A stretch of 64,000 nucleotides of DNA, from assembly GCF_030657335.1 (NCBI RefSeq), contig NZ_CP131039.1, forward strand, positions 2,620,501 to 2,684,500, written 5' to 3'. Position 1 is the first letter of the stretch, and the number at the start of each line of letters is the position of its first letter. Shown here in pieces: positions 1-8,355 of the stretch. This DNA is from Croceibacterium aestuarii. GTDB taxonomy: Bacteria > Pseudomonadota > Alphaproteobacteria > Sphingomonadales > Sphingomonadaceae. The translations under genes were made by a program, and so were the position numbers. The notes below the pieces were generated by a model that ran no database searches, was not told the origin of the DNA, and saw only the letters and a program-made list of their open reading frames with translations.

Positions 1-633
1 GATCTCGACACCGCCTGGCACCGCATCCGCGCGCCCGCCCGCAACGCTCAGGTTCTCGGCCGCCTCAAGGCGCTTGCCGCCTGGCGTGAGACCGAGGCTC
101 AGAACAAGGACATCCCGCGCGGCCGCATTATGCGCGACGAGACCCTCGCCGACCTGGCCAGCCACCCACCCAAGTCTCAGGCAGATCTCGCCAAGGTGCG
201 CGGCCTCAGCCAAGCGTGGAAGGACAACGACATCGGCAAGCGGCTGATGAAGGTTCTCGCCAAGGCGGAGCCGATGCCCGACAGCGAAATGCCGGAAAAA
301 CCCAAGCGCGGCGCGCCGCTGGGCAAGGAAGGCGCGCTGGTCGCCGACCTGCTCAAGCTGCTGCTCAAGATCCGCAGCCGCGAGATCGACGTTGCCAGCC
401 GGCTGTTGACCCGCTCCGACGAGCTCGAGGCGCTTGCCGCCGGCGTGCGCAAGCTGCCGGTGCTCGAGGGCTGGCGTTACGAGATCTTCGGCAAGGACGC
501 GCTCGACCTGGTCGAGGGCAAGCTCGCTTTCGCGGTGGAAAAGGGCCGGCTCAAGATGAGCCACATCGACGACGTGGCGAGCGGCGATGCGATGGTGCAT
601 GGCGAGACGGCGGCGGAGCCGACGAGGCAGTGA
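1..633 (+). CDS. rnd: Ribonuclease D, C-terminal part (5' end outside window)
   Basis: Only the last 210 codons are present; the frame is open from base 1, so the DEDD 3'-5' exonuclease domain lies outside the window. The visible part begins DLDTAWHRIR and runs through the HRDC nucleic-acid-binding domain (AAWRETEAQNKDIPRGRI, then RDETLADLA and the ADLAKVRGLS helix), the usual arrangement of RNase D, which trims tRNA 3' ends. The TGA stop lies inside the GTGA that starts oxyR, so the two genes are translationally coupled. The family call rests on the C-terminal region alone. Confidence 0.87.
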   Translation, partial: DLDTAWHRIRAPARNAQVLGRLKALAAWRETEAQNKDIPRGRIMRDETLADLASHPPKSQADLAKVRGLSQAWKDNDIGKRLMKVLAKAEPMPDSEMPEKPKRGAPLGKEGALVADLLKLLLKIRSREIDVASRLLTRSDELEALAAGVRKLPVLEGWRYEIFGKDALDLVEGKLAFAVEKGRLKMSHIDDVASGDAMVHGETAAEPTRQ

Positions 634-1526
634 GCACGTACCTGCCGACGATCAAGCAGCTGCAATATCTCGTCGCGCTGCACGAACACGGACATTTCGG
701 CCGCGCGGCGGATGCAAGCTTCGTTTCCCAGTCGACCCTTTCGGCCGGCATCCGCGAGCTCGAATCGCTGCTCGGCGTGACCCTGGTCGAGCGTAGCCGC
801 CGCGTGGTGCGCTTCACCCCGCTCGGGGTCCAGGTCGTCGAGAAGGCCCACCGCCTGCTGCGGGAGGCCGAGGAGCTTTCCGATCTCGTCCAGGCGGGCG
901 GCAAGCCGCTCTCGGGCGAACTGCGGATGAGCGTCATCCCGACGATCGCCCCGTTCTTTCTTCCCCGCATCCTGCCGCGCCTCAGGAAGGAGCGACCCAA
1001 TCTCAAGCTGTTCCTGCGCGAGGAAACCAGCGATCACGCCATGGAAAGCCTCAACCACGGCCGCGCCGACTGCGTGCTGCTTGCCCTGCCCTTCGCAACC
1101 GGCGACGTCGAATGCGAACACATCGCCGACGACCGCCTCTACGTCGCCATGCCCAAGGACGATCCGCGCGATCCGCCCGAGCAAGTAACCCCGGCGATGA
1201 TCGACGAAGGCAAGCTGCTGTTGCTCGAGGACGGACACTGCCTCAAGGAACATGCTCTGGCCGCTTGCAATCGGCCCGAGCTCAGCGCTTCGGCGACGAT
1301 GATCGGCACTTCGCTCCACACGCTGGTGCAAATGGTCGACAACGGTCTCGGCATGACGATGCTGCCGCAAATGGCCATCGACGCGGGCATCCTTCACGAA
1401 ACCGAGGTCGTGGCAAGGCCGCTCAAGGCCAAGAACCCGAGCCGCGAAATCGCGCTCGTCTGGCGCAAGAACTCGCCGCGGGGCGAGGAATTCCGCCTGC
1501 TGGCAGAGGAACTGCGGGCCGGCTGA
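630..1526 (+). CDS. oxyR: OxyR-type LysR family peroxide sensor/regulator
   Basis: A 298-residue LysR-type regulator. The N-terminal winged helix-turn-helix (residues 8-65, with FGRAADASFVSQSTLSAGI) is followed by the substrate-type regulatory domain. The redox pair of OxyR is present: C204 and C213 in EDGHCLKEHALAAC match E. coli C199 and C208, which form a disulfide with H2O2 and turn on catalase and peroxidase genes. The start is GTG at 630, overlapping the rnd stop by 4 bases; no ATG fits better because the HTH begins only a few residues in. OxyR next to rnd, without a catalase beside it, suggests that its targets lie elsewhere. Confidence 0.93.
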   Translation: MSTYLPTIKQLQYLVALHEHGHFGRAADASFVSQSTLSAGIRELESLLGVTLVERSRRVVRFTPLGVQVVEKAHRLLREAEELSDLVQAGGKPLSGELRMSVIPTIAPFFLPRILPRLRKERPNLKLFLREETSDHAMESLNHGRADCVLLALPFATGDVECEHIADDRLYVAMPKDDPRDPPEQVTPAMIDEGKLLLLEDGHCLKEHALAACNRPELSASATMIGTSLHTLVQMVDNGLGMTMLPQMAIDAGILHETEVVARPLKAKNPSREIALVWRKNSPRGEEFRLLAEELRAG

Positions 1527-1546
1527 CGGTCGTCAGCCGCAAGCGC

Positions 1547-2140
1547 TCAATCCATGTGCTTGAGACCGGCCCGAAGGTAATCCCATCCGGTCAGCAGGGT
1601 GAGGATCGCCGCAGCCCACAAGGTCGCGAGGCCGACGGTGTGCGGGACATTGGCGTCGATTCCGTCGACCAGCACGATCCAGTGCGGCAGGGCATTGCCG
1701 AGGATCAGCGAGCCGAGGCTGACGAGTTGGAAGGTGGTCTTCCACTTGGCCAGCCGGCTGACCGGAACCGAAACCTGCAGTCCGCCCAGGAATTCGCGCA
1801 GCCCCGACACGGCGATTTCGCGGATCAGGATGATCAGGCCGGCAATGACGTGCGCATCGCCGACATAGGGGCCGCGCAAGACGCCTTGCGCCGTCAGCAC
1901 CAGAATGACCGCTGCGACCATGATCTTGTCCGCGATCGGATCGAGGAATTGCCCGAGCCTGCTCACCGCCCCGCTCGACCGGGCAAGATAGCCGTCGAAG
2001 TAATCGGTAATGCCCATGACGCAGTAGAGGACGAAGGCCAGCAGGTAGCCGAAGGCCCAGTCCGGCCACCACAACAGGAACGCCAGAAGCGGCACCGCGA
2101 AGATCCGCGACAGCGTAAGCAGGTTGGGCAAGGTCAGCAT
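1547..2140 (-). CDS. pgsA: CDP-diacylglycerol--glycerol-3-phosphate 3-phosphatidyltransferase
   Basis: A 197-residue membrane enzyme that makes phosphatidylglycerophosphate, the committed step to phosphatidylglycerol and cardiolipin. The CDP-alcohol phosphatidyltransferase signature D-x2-DG-x2-AR-x8-G-x3-D-x3-D is complete (DYFDGYLAR...GQFLDPIAD), and several hydrophobic helices surround it. The ATG at 2140 gives MLTLPNLLTLSR, the usual N-terminus of the family; the open frame reaches further upstream but with sequence unlike a protein N-terminus. It is divergent from the LplT-like transporter, with 112 bases of shared promoter region. A second enzyme of this superfamily, pssA, lies at 28.7 kb. 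Confidence 0.93.
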   Translation of the reverse strand: MLTLPNLLTLSRIFAVPLLAFLLWWPDWAFGYLLAFVLYCVMGITDYFDGYLARSSGAVSRLGQFLDPIADKIMVAAVILVLTAQGVLRGPYVGDAHVIAGLIILIREIAVSGLREFLGGLQVSVPVSRLAKWKTTFQLVSLGSLILGNALPHWIVLVDGIDANVPHTVGLATLWAAAILTLLTGWDYLRAGLKHMD

Positions 2141-2252
2141 GACGCGCTCGATAGCCGCATATCGCGGCGGGAAAAACCCGGCTTGTCCCTTGCGGTGCCT
2201 GCCGAGGCGGCTAAGTCGGGGGTGATAAACGAGAGAGGGCCGCAGCAGCCGC

Positions 2253-3572
2253 ATGCTGACTTCGACATACTTGCTGCGGCAGCGCCGCTTCCTGCCCCTG
2301 TTCGCAACGCAGCTGTTCAACGCGTTCAACGACAATCTCTACAAGAACGCGATGGTCCTCTTCGTGGTCTACGAGGTCTATCGTTCGGAGCAGGCCGAAG
2401 CGCAGTTCTCGGCCATCGCTTCGGGCCTGTTCATCCTGCCCTTTTTCGTTCTGTCCGCGCTGGCCGGTCAGCTCGCCGACATGCGCGACAAGGCGAAGAT
2501 CATCCGCATCGTCAAGGCGGCGGAAATCGGCATCATGTCGATCGGAGCCAGCGGTCTGCTGCTCGCCTGGTGGGGTCATCTGACCACTGCACTGGCTATA
2601 CCGCTGATGCTGACGGCGCTCTTCGCAATGGGCATCCACTCGACCTTCTTCGGGCCGATCAAATACGCGATCCTGCCGCAGCATCTCGAAAAGAAGGAGG
2701 TTCTGGCCGGGACCGGACTCGTCGAGGCCGGCACCTATATCGCGATCCTCGCCGGCACGATCCTCGCCGGCTGGATCCCGGTCGAATGGGCCGCGGCCGG
2801 GATTATAGCGACGGCGGTGCTCGGTTATCTGACCAGCCGCAGCGTGCCCCCTGCCCCGCCGATCGTTCCCAACGAGCCGATCGACCTCCACCTCATCCGC
2901 TCGTCGATCGCGCTGGTCCGCAACACGATGCACCAGACGGAGGTCTACTACGCCATTCTCGCGATCAGCTTCTTCTGGACGATCGGCGCCGTGCTGTTCA
3001 TCCAGTTTCCGCCGCTGGCGAAGAACGTCCTGCTCGCCGAGAAGGAAGTCGCCAGCCTTTTCCTGGTGGTCTTTTCGATCGGTGTGGCCATCGGTTCGAT
3101 TGCCGTAAACGCCCTGCTCAAAGGCAAGGTCTCGGCGCGCTACGCACCCGCGTCGGTCCTGGCGATGGGGGCCTTCGTCGGGATTTTCTACCTCGTCTGC
3201 CGGGTCTGGGCGGCGACGGTAACCGGTGACCTGATGGACGTGCCGACCTTCCTGTCGCACCCGATGGCGTTCCTCGTTCTCTTGTCGCTGCTGATGATCG
3301 CGGTCGCGGGCGGCATGTTCGTCGTCCCGCTCTACGCCTTCCTCACCACCAAGGTAGATCCCGGACAGGCGGCACGGACGGTGGCGGCCAACAACATCGT
3401 CAACTCGGGGGCGATGGTGATCGGCTCGCTGCTCGCCGGTGCGCTGAGCATGGCCGGCGTCGCCCTGACCGAGCAAGTCCTGCTCAGCGCGGTGATGTGC
3501 CTGTTTTCAGCGTGGCTCGGCTTGATGCTCTACAAGGCCGAGCAGGCCGCGGATGCGGGCGCAGCCCCATAG
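2253..3572 (+). CDS. MFS transporter resembling lysophospholipid transporter LplT
   Basis: A 439-residue major facilitator protein with about 12 hydrophobic segments. The N-terminus (FLPLFATQLFNAFNDNLYKN) and HSTFFGPIKYAILPQHL are typical of the LplT branch, which flips lysophospholipids inward for re-acylation. In many Proteobacteria this module is fused to, or next to, an acyltransferase and acyl-ACP synthetase (Aas); here it stands alone, with no acyltransferase in the neighbourhood. Its divergent position from pgsA fits a role in phospholipid upkeep. The stop codon abuts the 3' end of the convergent small gene at 3573. Substrate is inferred from family only. Confidence 0.82.
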   Translation: MLTSTYLLRQRRFLPLFATQLFNAFNDNLYKNAMVLFVVYEVYRSEQAEAQFSAIASGLFILPFFVLSALAGQLADMRDKAKIIRIVKAAEIGIMSIGASGLLLAWWGHLTTALAIPLMLTALFAMGIHSTFFGPIKYAILPQHLEKKEVLAGTGLVEAGTYIAILAGTILAGWIPVEWAAAGIIATAVLGYLTSRSVPPAPPIVPNEPIDLHLIRSSIALVRNTMHQTEVYYAILAISFFWTIGAVLFIQFPPLAKNVLLAEKEVASLFLVVFSIGVAIGSIAVNALLKGKVSARYAPASVLAMGAFVGIFYLVCRVWAATVTGDLMDVPTFLSHPMAFLVLLSLLMIAVAGGMFVVPLYAFLTTKVDPGQAARTVAANNIVNSGAMVIGSLLAGALSMAGVALTEQVLLSAVMCLFSAWLGLMLYKAEQAADAGAAP

Positions 3573-3776
3573 TCAGAAGAGGAAGGCGATGACTGCAACC
3601 AGACAGGCGATATAGCTGGTCGCAAAACCGCGCACGTCTTCGCGGGTGATCGTCAGCGCCTCGCGCCAGCTCTGCGGACTTGGCGTAGCGAGCACATCTT
3701 TGCGTACCTGCGGCGGCAGGCTCTGCCGGAACGGGTGACGGGCGGTTTCATCGCCGAGGACAAGATAGCGTCTCAT
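3573..3776 (-). CDS. Hypothetical small protein with C-terminal membrane anchor
   Basis: A 67-residue protein starting MRRYLVLGDETARHPF, with a polar N-terminal part and one hydrophobic segment at the very end (YIACLVAVIAFLF), suggesting a tail-anchored inner-membrane protein. An in-frame start further up (3806) is possible, but the MRRYL start removes an untypical leader. No clear Shine-Dalgarno sequence precedes either. The gene ends base-to-base with the convergent transporter. A CtrA-like motif lies at 3788-3802. No function can be assigned. Confidence 0.5.
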   Translation of the reverse strand: MRRYLVLGDETARHPFRQSLPPQVRKDVLATPSPQSWREALTITREDVRGFATSYIACLVAVIAFLF

Positions 3777-3787
3777 CGCATCTGCAA

Positions 3788-3802
3788 TTAACCCAATCGT
3801 AA
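3788..3802. promoter_or_regulatory. Near-consensus CtrA-like site (TTAA-N7-GTAA)
   Basis: TTAACCCAATCGTAA differs by one base from the alphaproteobacterial CtrA consensus TTAA-N7-TTAA. It lies 12-26 bases upstream of the start of the small membrane protein. A single near-match can occur by chance. Confidence 0.25.
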
Positions 3803-3857
3803 CCATTCGTCAGGAGCGGCCTGGCCACTGTCCACAGACGGGACGGGCACAGAGAAA

Positions 3858-3879
3858 GGGCCGCCCTTGCGGACGGCCC
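3858..3879 (-). terminator. Intrinsic terminator of the CsbD gene
   Basis: GGGCCG at 3858-3863 pairs with CGGCCC at 3874-3879, with further G-C pairs inside around a short loop. Read on the minus strand the stem is followed by TTTCTCT. It lies about 30 bases past the CsbD stop. Confidence 0.7.
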
Positions 3880-3910
3880 CTCGCTCGATTTCTGTCTGGC
3901 GGCAGCGCCG

Positions 3911-4081
3911 TCAGACCTTGTTGCCTACAGCCCCTTCGACTTCGCCCTTGAAATTCTGGGCCTCGCCCTTGCGTTCTTGGGCCCGGCCTTCGGCGCGGGT
4001 CTCCGCGTCGTCCGATTCCTGCTTGACGTTGCCGGCGGCCTCGTTGGCCATGCCCTTGGCTTTGTCCTTGAGTTCACCCAT
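3911..4081 (-). CDS. CsbD-like general stress protein
   Basis: A 56-residue, highly charged protein of the CsbD family, small stress proteins of unknown biochemical role controlled by general stress sigma factors. The family pattern is clear: MGELKDKAKGMANEAAGNVK at the start and KGEVEGAVG at the end. The ATG at 4081 is chosen because AAGGAG lies 7 bases upstream. A consensus EcfG-type promoter sits about 50 bases upstream and a hairpin terminator follows, so this is a single-gene stress unit. Confidence 0.88.
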   Translation of the reverse strand: MGELKDKAKGMANEAAGNVKQESDDAETRAEGRAQERKGEAQNFKGEVEGAVGNKV

Positions 4082-4132
4082 GATTGTTCTCCTTGCTGGT
4101 TGCACCGGCGTCATCGCCGTGCTCGATCAACC

Positions 4133-4158
4133 AACGGAGGGCACCGACGCGTTGTTCC
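4133..4158 (-). promoter_or_regulatory. EcfG (general stress response) promoter of the CsbD gene
   Basis: On the minus strand GGAAC (4158-4154) and CGTT (4136-4133) are separated by exactly 17 bases, the consensus of alphaproteobacterial EcfG-sigma promoters (GGAAC-N16/17-CGTT). Transcription would begin about 45 bases before the CsbD start codon. The match is exact, and the downstream gene belongs to a family known to be stress-controlled. Confidence 0.75.
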
Positions 4159-4162
4159 CGCA

Positions 4163-4576
4163 CTAAGCCGTTGCCATCGAACAAATCTTTTCCCATTCGG
4201 CCGGGCGTATTTCCGCAACGGACAGCCGTGAAAGGCGGATCAGCTCGATGTCCTGCAGCGTTGGTTCGGCCTTGATCGCAGCAAGCGAAACCGGGCGTTC
4301 GAACTTGCGGACCGGCTCGATTTCGACGGCCGCCCACGTGCCGCTGTCGTCCTTCGGATCGGTCATTCCCGCCTTCACGACCCGGACGATACCGACGATC
4401 TCCTTGTCGCTGACCGAATGATAGAAGAAGGCTTCGTCGCCGACCTGCATCGCCTGCAGATTGTTGCGCGCCCGGTAGTTGCGCACCCCGTCCCAGATCG
4501 TGCGGCCGTCCTCGACCAGCTGATCGTAACTGTAGGCCGCCGGTTCGCTTTTCATCAGCCACAGGCGCTTCGCCAT
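4163..4576 (-). CDS. EVE domain-containing protein
   Basis: A 137-residue single-domain protein of the EVE (PUA-like) family, proposed to read modified bases in DNA or RNA. The N-terminus MAKRLWLMKSEPAAYS, IWDGVRNYRARNN and GDEAFFYHS are hallmark blocks, covering nearly the entire chain. AAGGAGAG stands 8 bases before the ATG. It lies upstream of the CsbD gene on the same strand, but the EcfG promoter in between makes CsbD separately controlled. Ligand and role are unknown. Confidence 0.88.
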   Translation of the reverse strand: MAKRLWLMKSEPAAYSYDQLVEDGRTIWDGVRNYRARNNLQAMQVGDEAFFYHSVSDKEIVGIVRVVKAGMTDPKDDSGTWAAVEIEPVRKFERPVSLAAIKAEPTLQDIELIRLSRLSVAEIRPAEWEKICSMATA

Positions 4577-4660
4577 CGATCGACTCTCCTTCGCATCTGC
4601 GCGGTCACCTCAGGTCCGGATTAACCGAAAGGGAAGGTTGCGGCGCTATCCGCGGGTTCC

Positions 4661-6331
4661 ATGGGAGCCTTCGCTCGATCCCTCAACCCCCTGCTTCGCG
4701 CCGCTGAGACGGGCGAGCGCGTCGAAGAGCGCGTATCGCGCGATTTCGTGCCCGCCGGGATCGCGATTGCCGCCGTCATCCTGTTCATCGGCATAGGCGG
4801 ACAGGTCCTGCCGCAGATACTCAAGACCTGGCTCGGCGTGGCCGATCCGCCCGACGTGTTGCTGACCAACGCGCTCCTCCTCAACATTGCCATTCTGCTG
4901 TTCGGTTGGCGTCGCTATTCGGCGCTGAACCGGGAACTGCTGGTTCGCCGGCAAGCCGAAAGCGAAGCGCGCGAATTGGCAGAGAGCGACCCGCTCACCG
5001 GCAGCCGCAATCGCCGCAGTCTCCTGCCCGGAGTCGATGCATTGCTGGCGGAACGCGCGGGGGGCGTCGGCGATGTCGCCCTGCTGCTGATCGATCTCGA
5101 CAACTTCAAGGCCATCAACGACCGCTGCGGACATAAGGCGGGCGATGCCGTGCTGGTCCAAGCGGCGGCGCGAATTGCCAGGGTGCTGCCCAAGGGCGCG
5201 CTGATGGCGCGCATGGGGGGCGACGAATTTGCCTGCGCCCTGCCCTGCGACCGGATCGACCGGGCCGGTCTCGAGACGCTGGCCGACGACATTGTCGGCA
5301 CCGTGGCCCAGCCGGTCGAGGCGGGCAATTTTCGCATCGACGTCACCGTTTCGGTCGGCATCGCCACGGCGGTCCAACCCGGCGAGACCTGGCCCAACGC
5401 CGAATTGCTTGCCCACTGGGCCGATGTGGCAATGTACCACGCCAAGAAGAGCGGGCGCGACCGCTACGCCTGGTTCGAGCCGCAGATGGAGAGCGAGCTG
5501 CGCTTTCGCAACGCGCTCGAGAGCGGGCTGCGGCAGGGCATCAGCGACGGCGAATTCGTCCCCTATTACGAGCAGCAGATCGATATCCAAAGCGGCAAGC
5601 TGGTCGGCTTCGAAATGCTGGCACGGTGGAAGTCGCCCCAATTCGGCATCGTCAGCCCCGAACTCTTCATCCCGCTGGCGGAAGACCTCGGCGTTATCGG
5701 CGAGCTGTCCGAAGGGCTCATCCGCCTGGCCCTGCAGGATGCCAAGAACTGGGACGATCACCTGACGCTGTCGGTCAACATCTCGCCGATCCAATTGCGC
5801 GATCCGTGGCTGGCGCAGAAGCTGCTCGTGTTGCTGCAGGAATCCGGCTTCCCCGCGCATCGCTTCGAGATCGAAATCACCGAGAGCTGCCTTCACGAGA
5901 ACATGGCCGTTGTGCGATCGGTCATCGCCAGCCTCAAGAACCAGGGCGTCAAGATCAGCCTCGACGATTTTGGCACCGGCTATTCGAGCCTCGCCCAGCT
6001 CCGCGCGCTCGAATTCGACCGCCTCAAGATCGACCGCAGCTTCGTGGGCGAACTGGCCGACGGCAAGGCCAGCAGCGAACTCGTCGGAGCGATCGTCGCG
6101 CTGGGCCGCGGGCTCGGCCTGCCGATCGTCGTCGAAGGCATCGAGAACGCCGAGGCCCTGGCTGCCGTCAAGGAATTCGGCGAGATCAAGGGACAAGGCT
6201 TTCACTACGGGCGGCCTGAAAATGCCGAGTCCACGCTGCATCGCCTCCTTCTCAACGCAGCGCAGAGCGAACAAGCGCCGCAAGCGCCGGCCGAACCCAC
6301 TGGGGCGTTGAGCGTACGCAAGGCGGGCTAA
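4661..6331 (+). CDS. Membrane-anchored GGDEF-EAL dual-domain c-di-GMP protein
   Basis: A 556-residue protein with two N-terminal membrane helices (about residues 32-54 and 66-84), a GGDEF domain (about 105-275) and an EAL domain (about 285-530). The cyclase site is intact: DPLTG at 110-114 and GGDEF at 186-190. The phosphodiesterase motif reads EML at 318-320 instead of EAL, but the metal-binding Glu is kept, as are NISPIQL, EITES, DDFGTGYSSL (435-444), the KIDRSF lysine and EGIE, so both activities look possible. No PAS or HAMP sensor is present; the short loop between the two helices is the only periplasmic part. It stands alone between the EVE gene and dapF. Confidence 0.92.
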   Translation: MGAFARSLNPLLRAAETGERVEERVSRDFVPAGIAIAAVILFIGIGGQVLPQILKTWLGVADPPDVLLTNALLLNIAILLFGWRRYSALNRELLVRRQAESEARELAESDPLTGSRNRRSLLPGVDALLAERAGGVGDVALLLIDLDNFKAINDRCGHKAGDAVLVQAAARIARVLPKGALMARMGGDEFACALPCDRIDRAGLETLADDIVGTVAQPVEAGNFRIDVTVSVGIATAVQPGETWPNAELLAHWADVAMYHAKKSGRDRYAWFEPQMESELRFRNALESGLRQGISDGEFVPYYEQQIDIQSGKLVGFEMLARWKSPQFGIVSPELFIPLAEDLGVIGELSEGLIRLALQDAKNWDDHLTLSVNISPIQLRDPWLAQKLLVLLQESGFPAHRFEIEITESCLHENMAVVRSVIASLKNQGVKISLDDFGTGYSSLAQLRALEFDRLKIDRSFVGELADGKASSELVGAIVALGRGLGLPIVVEGIENAEALAAVKEFGEIKGQGFHYGRPENAESTLHRLLLNAAQSEQAPQAPAEPTGALSVRKAG

Positions 6332-6373
6332 CCGGCATTGTGATTGTCGCCGCCGCACCTTAGGTGGGCGCAG

Positions 6374-7183
6374 ATGCGAATTCCGTTCATCAAGATGCAC
6401 GGCCTGGGCAACGATTTCGTCGTGCTCGACGCCCGCGATGGCAACCTGCCGCCGCTCGAGGCGCATGTCGCGCGGGCGCTGGCCGACCGCCATACCGGGA
6501 TCGGCTGCGACCAGTTGATCGTGCTCGAACCCTCCGATGTGGCCGACTTCCGCATGCGCATCCGCAATGCCGACGGCGGCGAGGTCGAGGCTTGTGGCAA
6601 TGCAACCCGCGCCGTCGCCCTGCTGCACGGCGAGGCGGCCGAAATCGAAACTGCAGCCGGGATTCTTTCCGCCAGGCCCGAAGGCGGCGGCGCAGCGGTC
6701 GACATGGGCGAGCCCGATTTCGACTGGAACTCGATCCCGCTCTCCGACCCGATGGACACACTCGACATGCCGGTTGGGTGGGATGAGCTCGAGCGCCCGG
6801 TCGCGGTCAATGTCGGTAACCCCCACGTTGTGTTCTTCGTGCGCGATTGCGACAAGGTCGATCTCGCCCATCTCGGCCCGGCGATCGAACGCGACCCGCT
6901 GTTCCCGCAGCGCGTCAACGTCAACGTCGCGACGGTGGAGAACCGCGGCGAGATCCGGCTGCGGGTGTGGGAGCGCGGCGCAGGGCTGACCCGAGCCTGC
7001 GGCACCGGGGCCTGTGCCACCGCCGTCGCCGCGATGCGCCGCAAGCTGGTCGAGCGCGAAGTCGTCGTCAGCCTGCCCGGCGGCAAGCTGTTGATCAGTT
7101 GGGGCGAGGACGGCCGGGTCACCATGACCGGACCGGCGAGCGAGAGCTTCCGCGGCAGCTTCGACTGGGGCGATTTCGCGTGA
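6374..7183 (+). CDS. dapF: Diaminopimelate epimerase
   Basis: A 269-residue enzyme that converts LL- to meso-diaminopimelate for lysine and peptidoglycan synthesis. The two catalytic cysteines are C74 in EACGNATRA and C209 in [10 protein letters not shown], matching the family pair. The start [17 protein letters not shown] is canonical; an in-frame ATG 30 bases upstream adds residues not found in the family. The stop is embedded in the GTGA of mtaB, so the two are coupled, followed directly by ftsY and ispZ. Confidence 0.95.
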   Translation: MRIPFIKMHGLGNDFVVLDARDGNLPPLEAHVARALADRHTGIGCDQLIVLEPSDVADFRMRIRNADGGEVEACGNATRAVALLHGEAAEIETAAGILSARPEGGGAAVDMGEPDFDWNSIPLSDPMDTLDMPVGWDELERPVAVNVGNPHVVFFVRDCDKVDLAHLGPAIERDPLFPQRVNVNVATVENRGEIRLRVWERGAGLTRACGTGACATAVAAMRRKLVEREVVVSLPGGKLLISWGEDGRVTMTGPASESFRGSFDWGDFA

Positions 7184-8355
7184 ACGCCGCGCAGGTCATT
7201 TCGCTCGGCTGCCGCCTCAACATAGCCGAAAGTGAGCGAATCCGCGCCTTGCTGGCGGGCGAGACCGATACAGTGGTGATCAATTCCTGCGCGGTAACGG
7301 CGGAAGCCTTGCGCCAGACCCGCCGCGCCATTCGCCGCGCGCGCCGGGCGCAGCCCGCTGCGCGGCTGCTGGTGACAGGCTGCGCCGCCGAAATCGAGCG
7401 CGTGGATCTCGCCGCGATGCCCGAGGTCGACGGTATCGTAGCCAATGCCGCCAAGCTCGACGCGCGGTCGTGGAACGTCCCAGCGCGGGCTGCCCCGGTG
7501 CGGTCGCGGCACACCCGGGCCTTTGTCGCCGTGCAGAACGGCTGCGACCACGCCTGCACCTTCTGTGTCATTCCCCAAGGGCGCGGGCCGAGCCGCTCGA
7601 CGAGCGTGGCCGAGGTCCTGCGCGAAACGGCCCGGCACCTCGAACACGGCGCGGCCGAAGCCGTGCTGACCGGGGTCGATGTGACCAGCTGGGGCCACGA
7701 TCTGCCCGGCCGCCCGACGCTCGGCACCCTGGTTCGCGCGCTCCTCGACGAGTTCCCGCAGCTCCGGCGCCTGAGGATGTCCTCGCTCGACGGCATCGAG
7801 GTGGACGCAGAGTTGTTCGAACTGTTCGCGGGCGAGACGCGGGTCATGCCGCACCTGCACCTCTCGCTGCAGCACGGACACGACTTGATCCTCAAGCGCA
7901 TGAAACGCCGCCACAGCCGCGCCGACGCGGTGCGGCTGGTCGAGCGCCTGCGAGCCTGCCGGCCGGACATCGCCGTGGGCGCCGATCTCATCGCCGGCTT
8001 CCCGACCGAGAACGAGGAGCATCACCGAGCCAATCTCGAGATCGTCGAGCACCTTTCGGTGGTGCACGGCCATGTCTTCCCCTTCTCTCCGCGTCCCGGC
8101 ACGCCTGCCGCGCGCATGCCGCAAGTCGATCGAGCGACGATCAGGCGCCGCGCCGCCGAACTTCGCGCCGCTGTCGCCGACGTGCATGCGCGTTGGCTGG
8201 CCGGGCTCATTGGCACGGTGCAATCGGTCCTTACCGAAGGCGACGGAACCGGCTACGCGCCAAACTTCGCCCGCGTTGCCGCACCGCCGGGGACGCCCCG
8301 CGGTAGCATCGTGACCGTTACCCCCACCCGCATTGAGGAAGGCCTGCTGCTGTGA
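7180..8355 (+). CDS. mtaB: tRNA t6A37 methylthiotransferase MtaB
   Basis: A 391-residue radical-SAM enzyme that adds a methylthio group to N6-threonylcarbamoyladenosine 37 of tRNA. The N-terminal MTTase domain has three cluster cysteines (C11, C37, C68), the radical-SAM motif is CDHACTFC (C122, C126, C129), and a short TRAM-like C-terminus closes the chain. The GTG start at 7180 overlaps the dapF stop by 4 bases; the N-terminal ISLGCRLN block leaves no room for a later start. The stop overlaps the ftsY GTG. Confidence 0.93.
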   Translation: MNAAQVISLGCRLNIAESERIRALLAGETDTVVINSCAVTAEALRQTRRAIRRARRAQPAARLLVTGCAAEIERVDLAAMPEVDGIVANAAKLDARSWNVPARAAPVRSRHTRAFVAVQNGCDHACTFCVIPQGRGPSRSTSVAEVLRETARHLEHGAAEAVLTGVDVTSWGHDLPGRPTLGTLVRALLDEFPQLRRLRMSSLDGIEVDAELFELFAGETRVMPHLHLSLQHGHDLILKRMKRRHSRADAVRLVERLRACRPDIAVGADLIAGFPTENEEHHRANLEIVEHLSVVHGHVFPFSPRPGTPAARMPQVDRATIRRRAAELRAAVADVHARWLAGLIGTVQSVLTEGDGTGYAPNFARVAAPPGTPRGSIVTVTPTRIEEGLLL

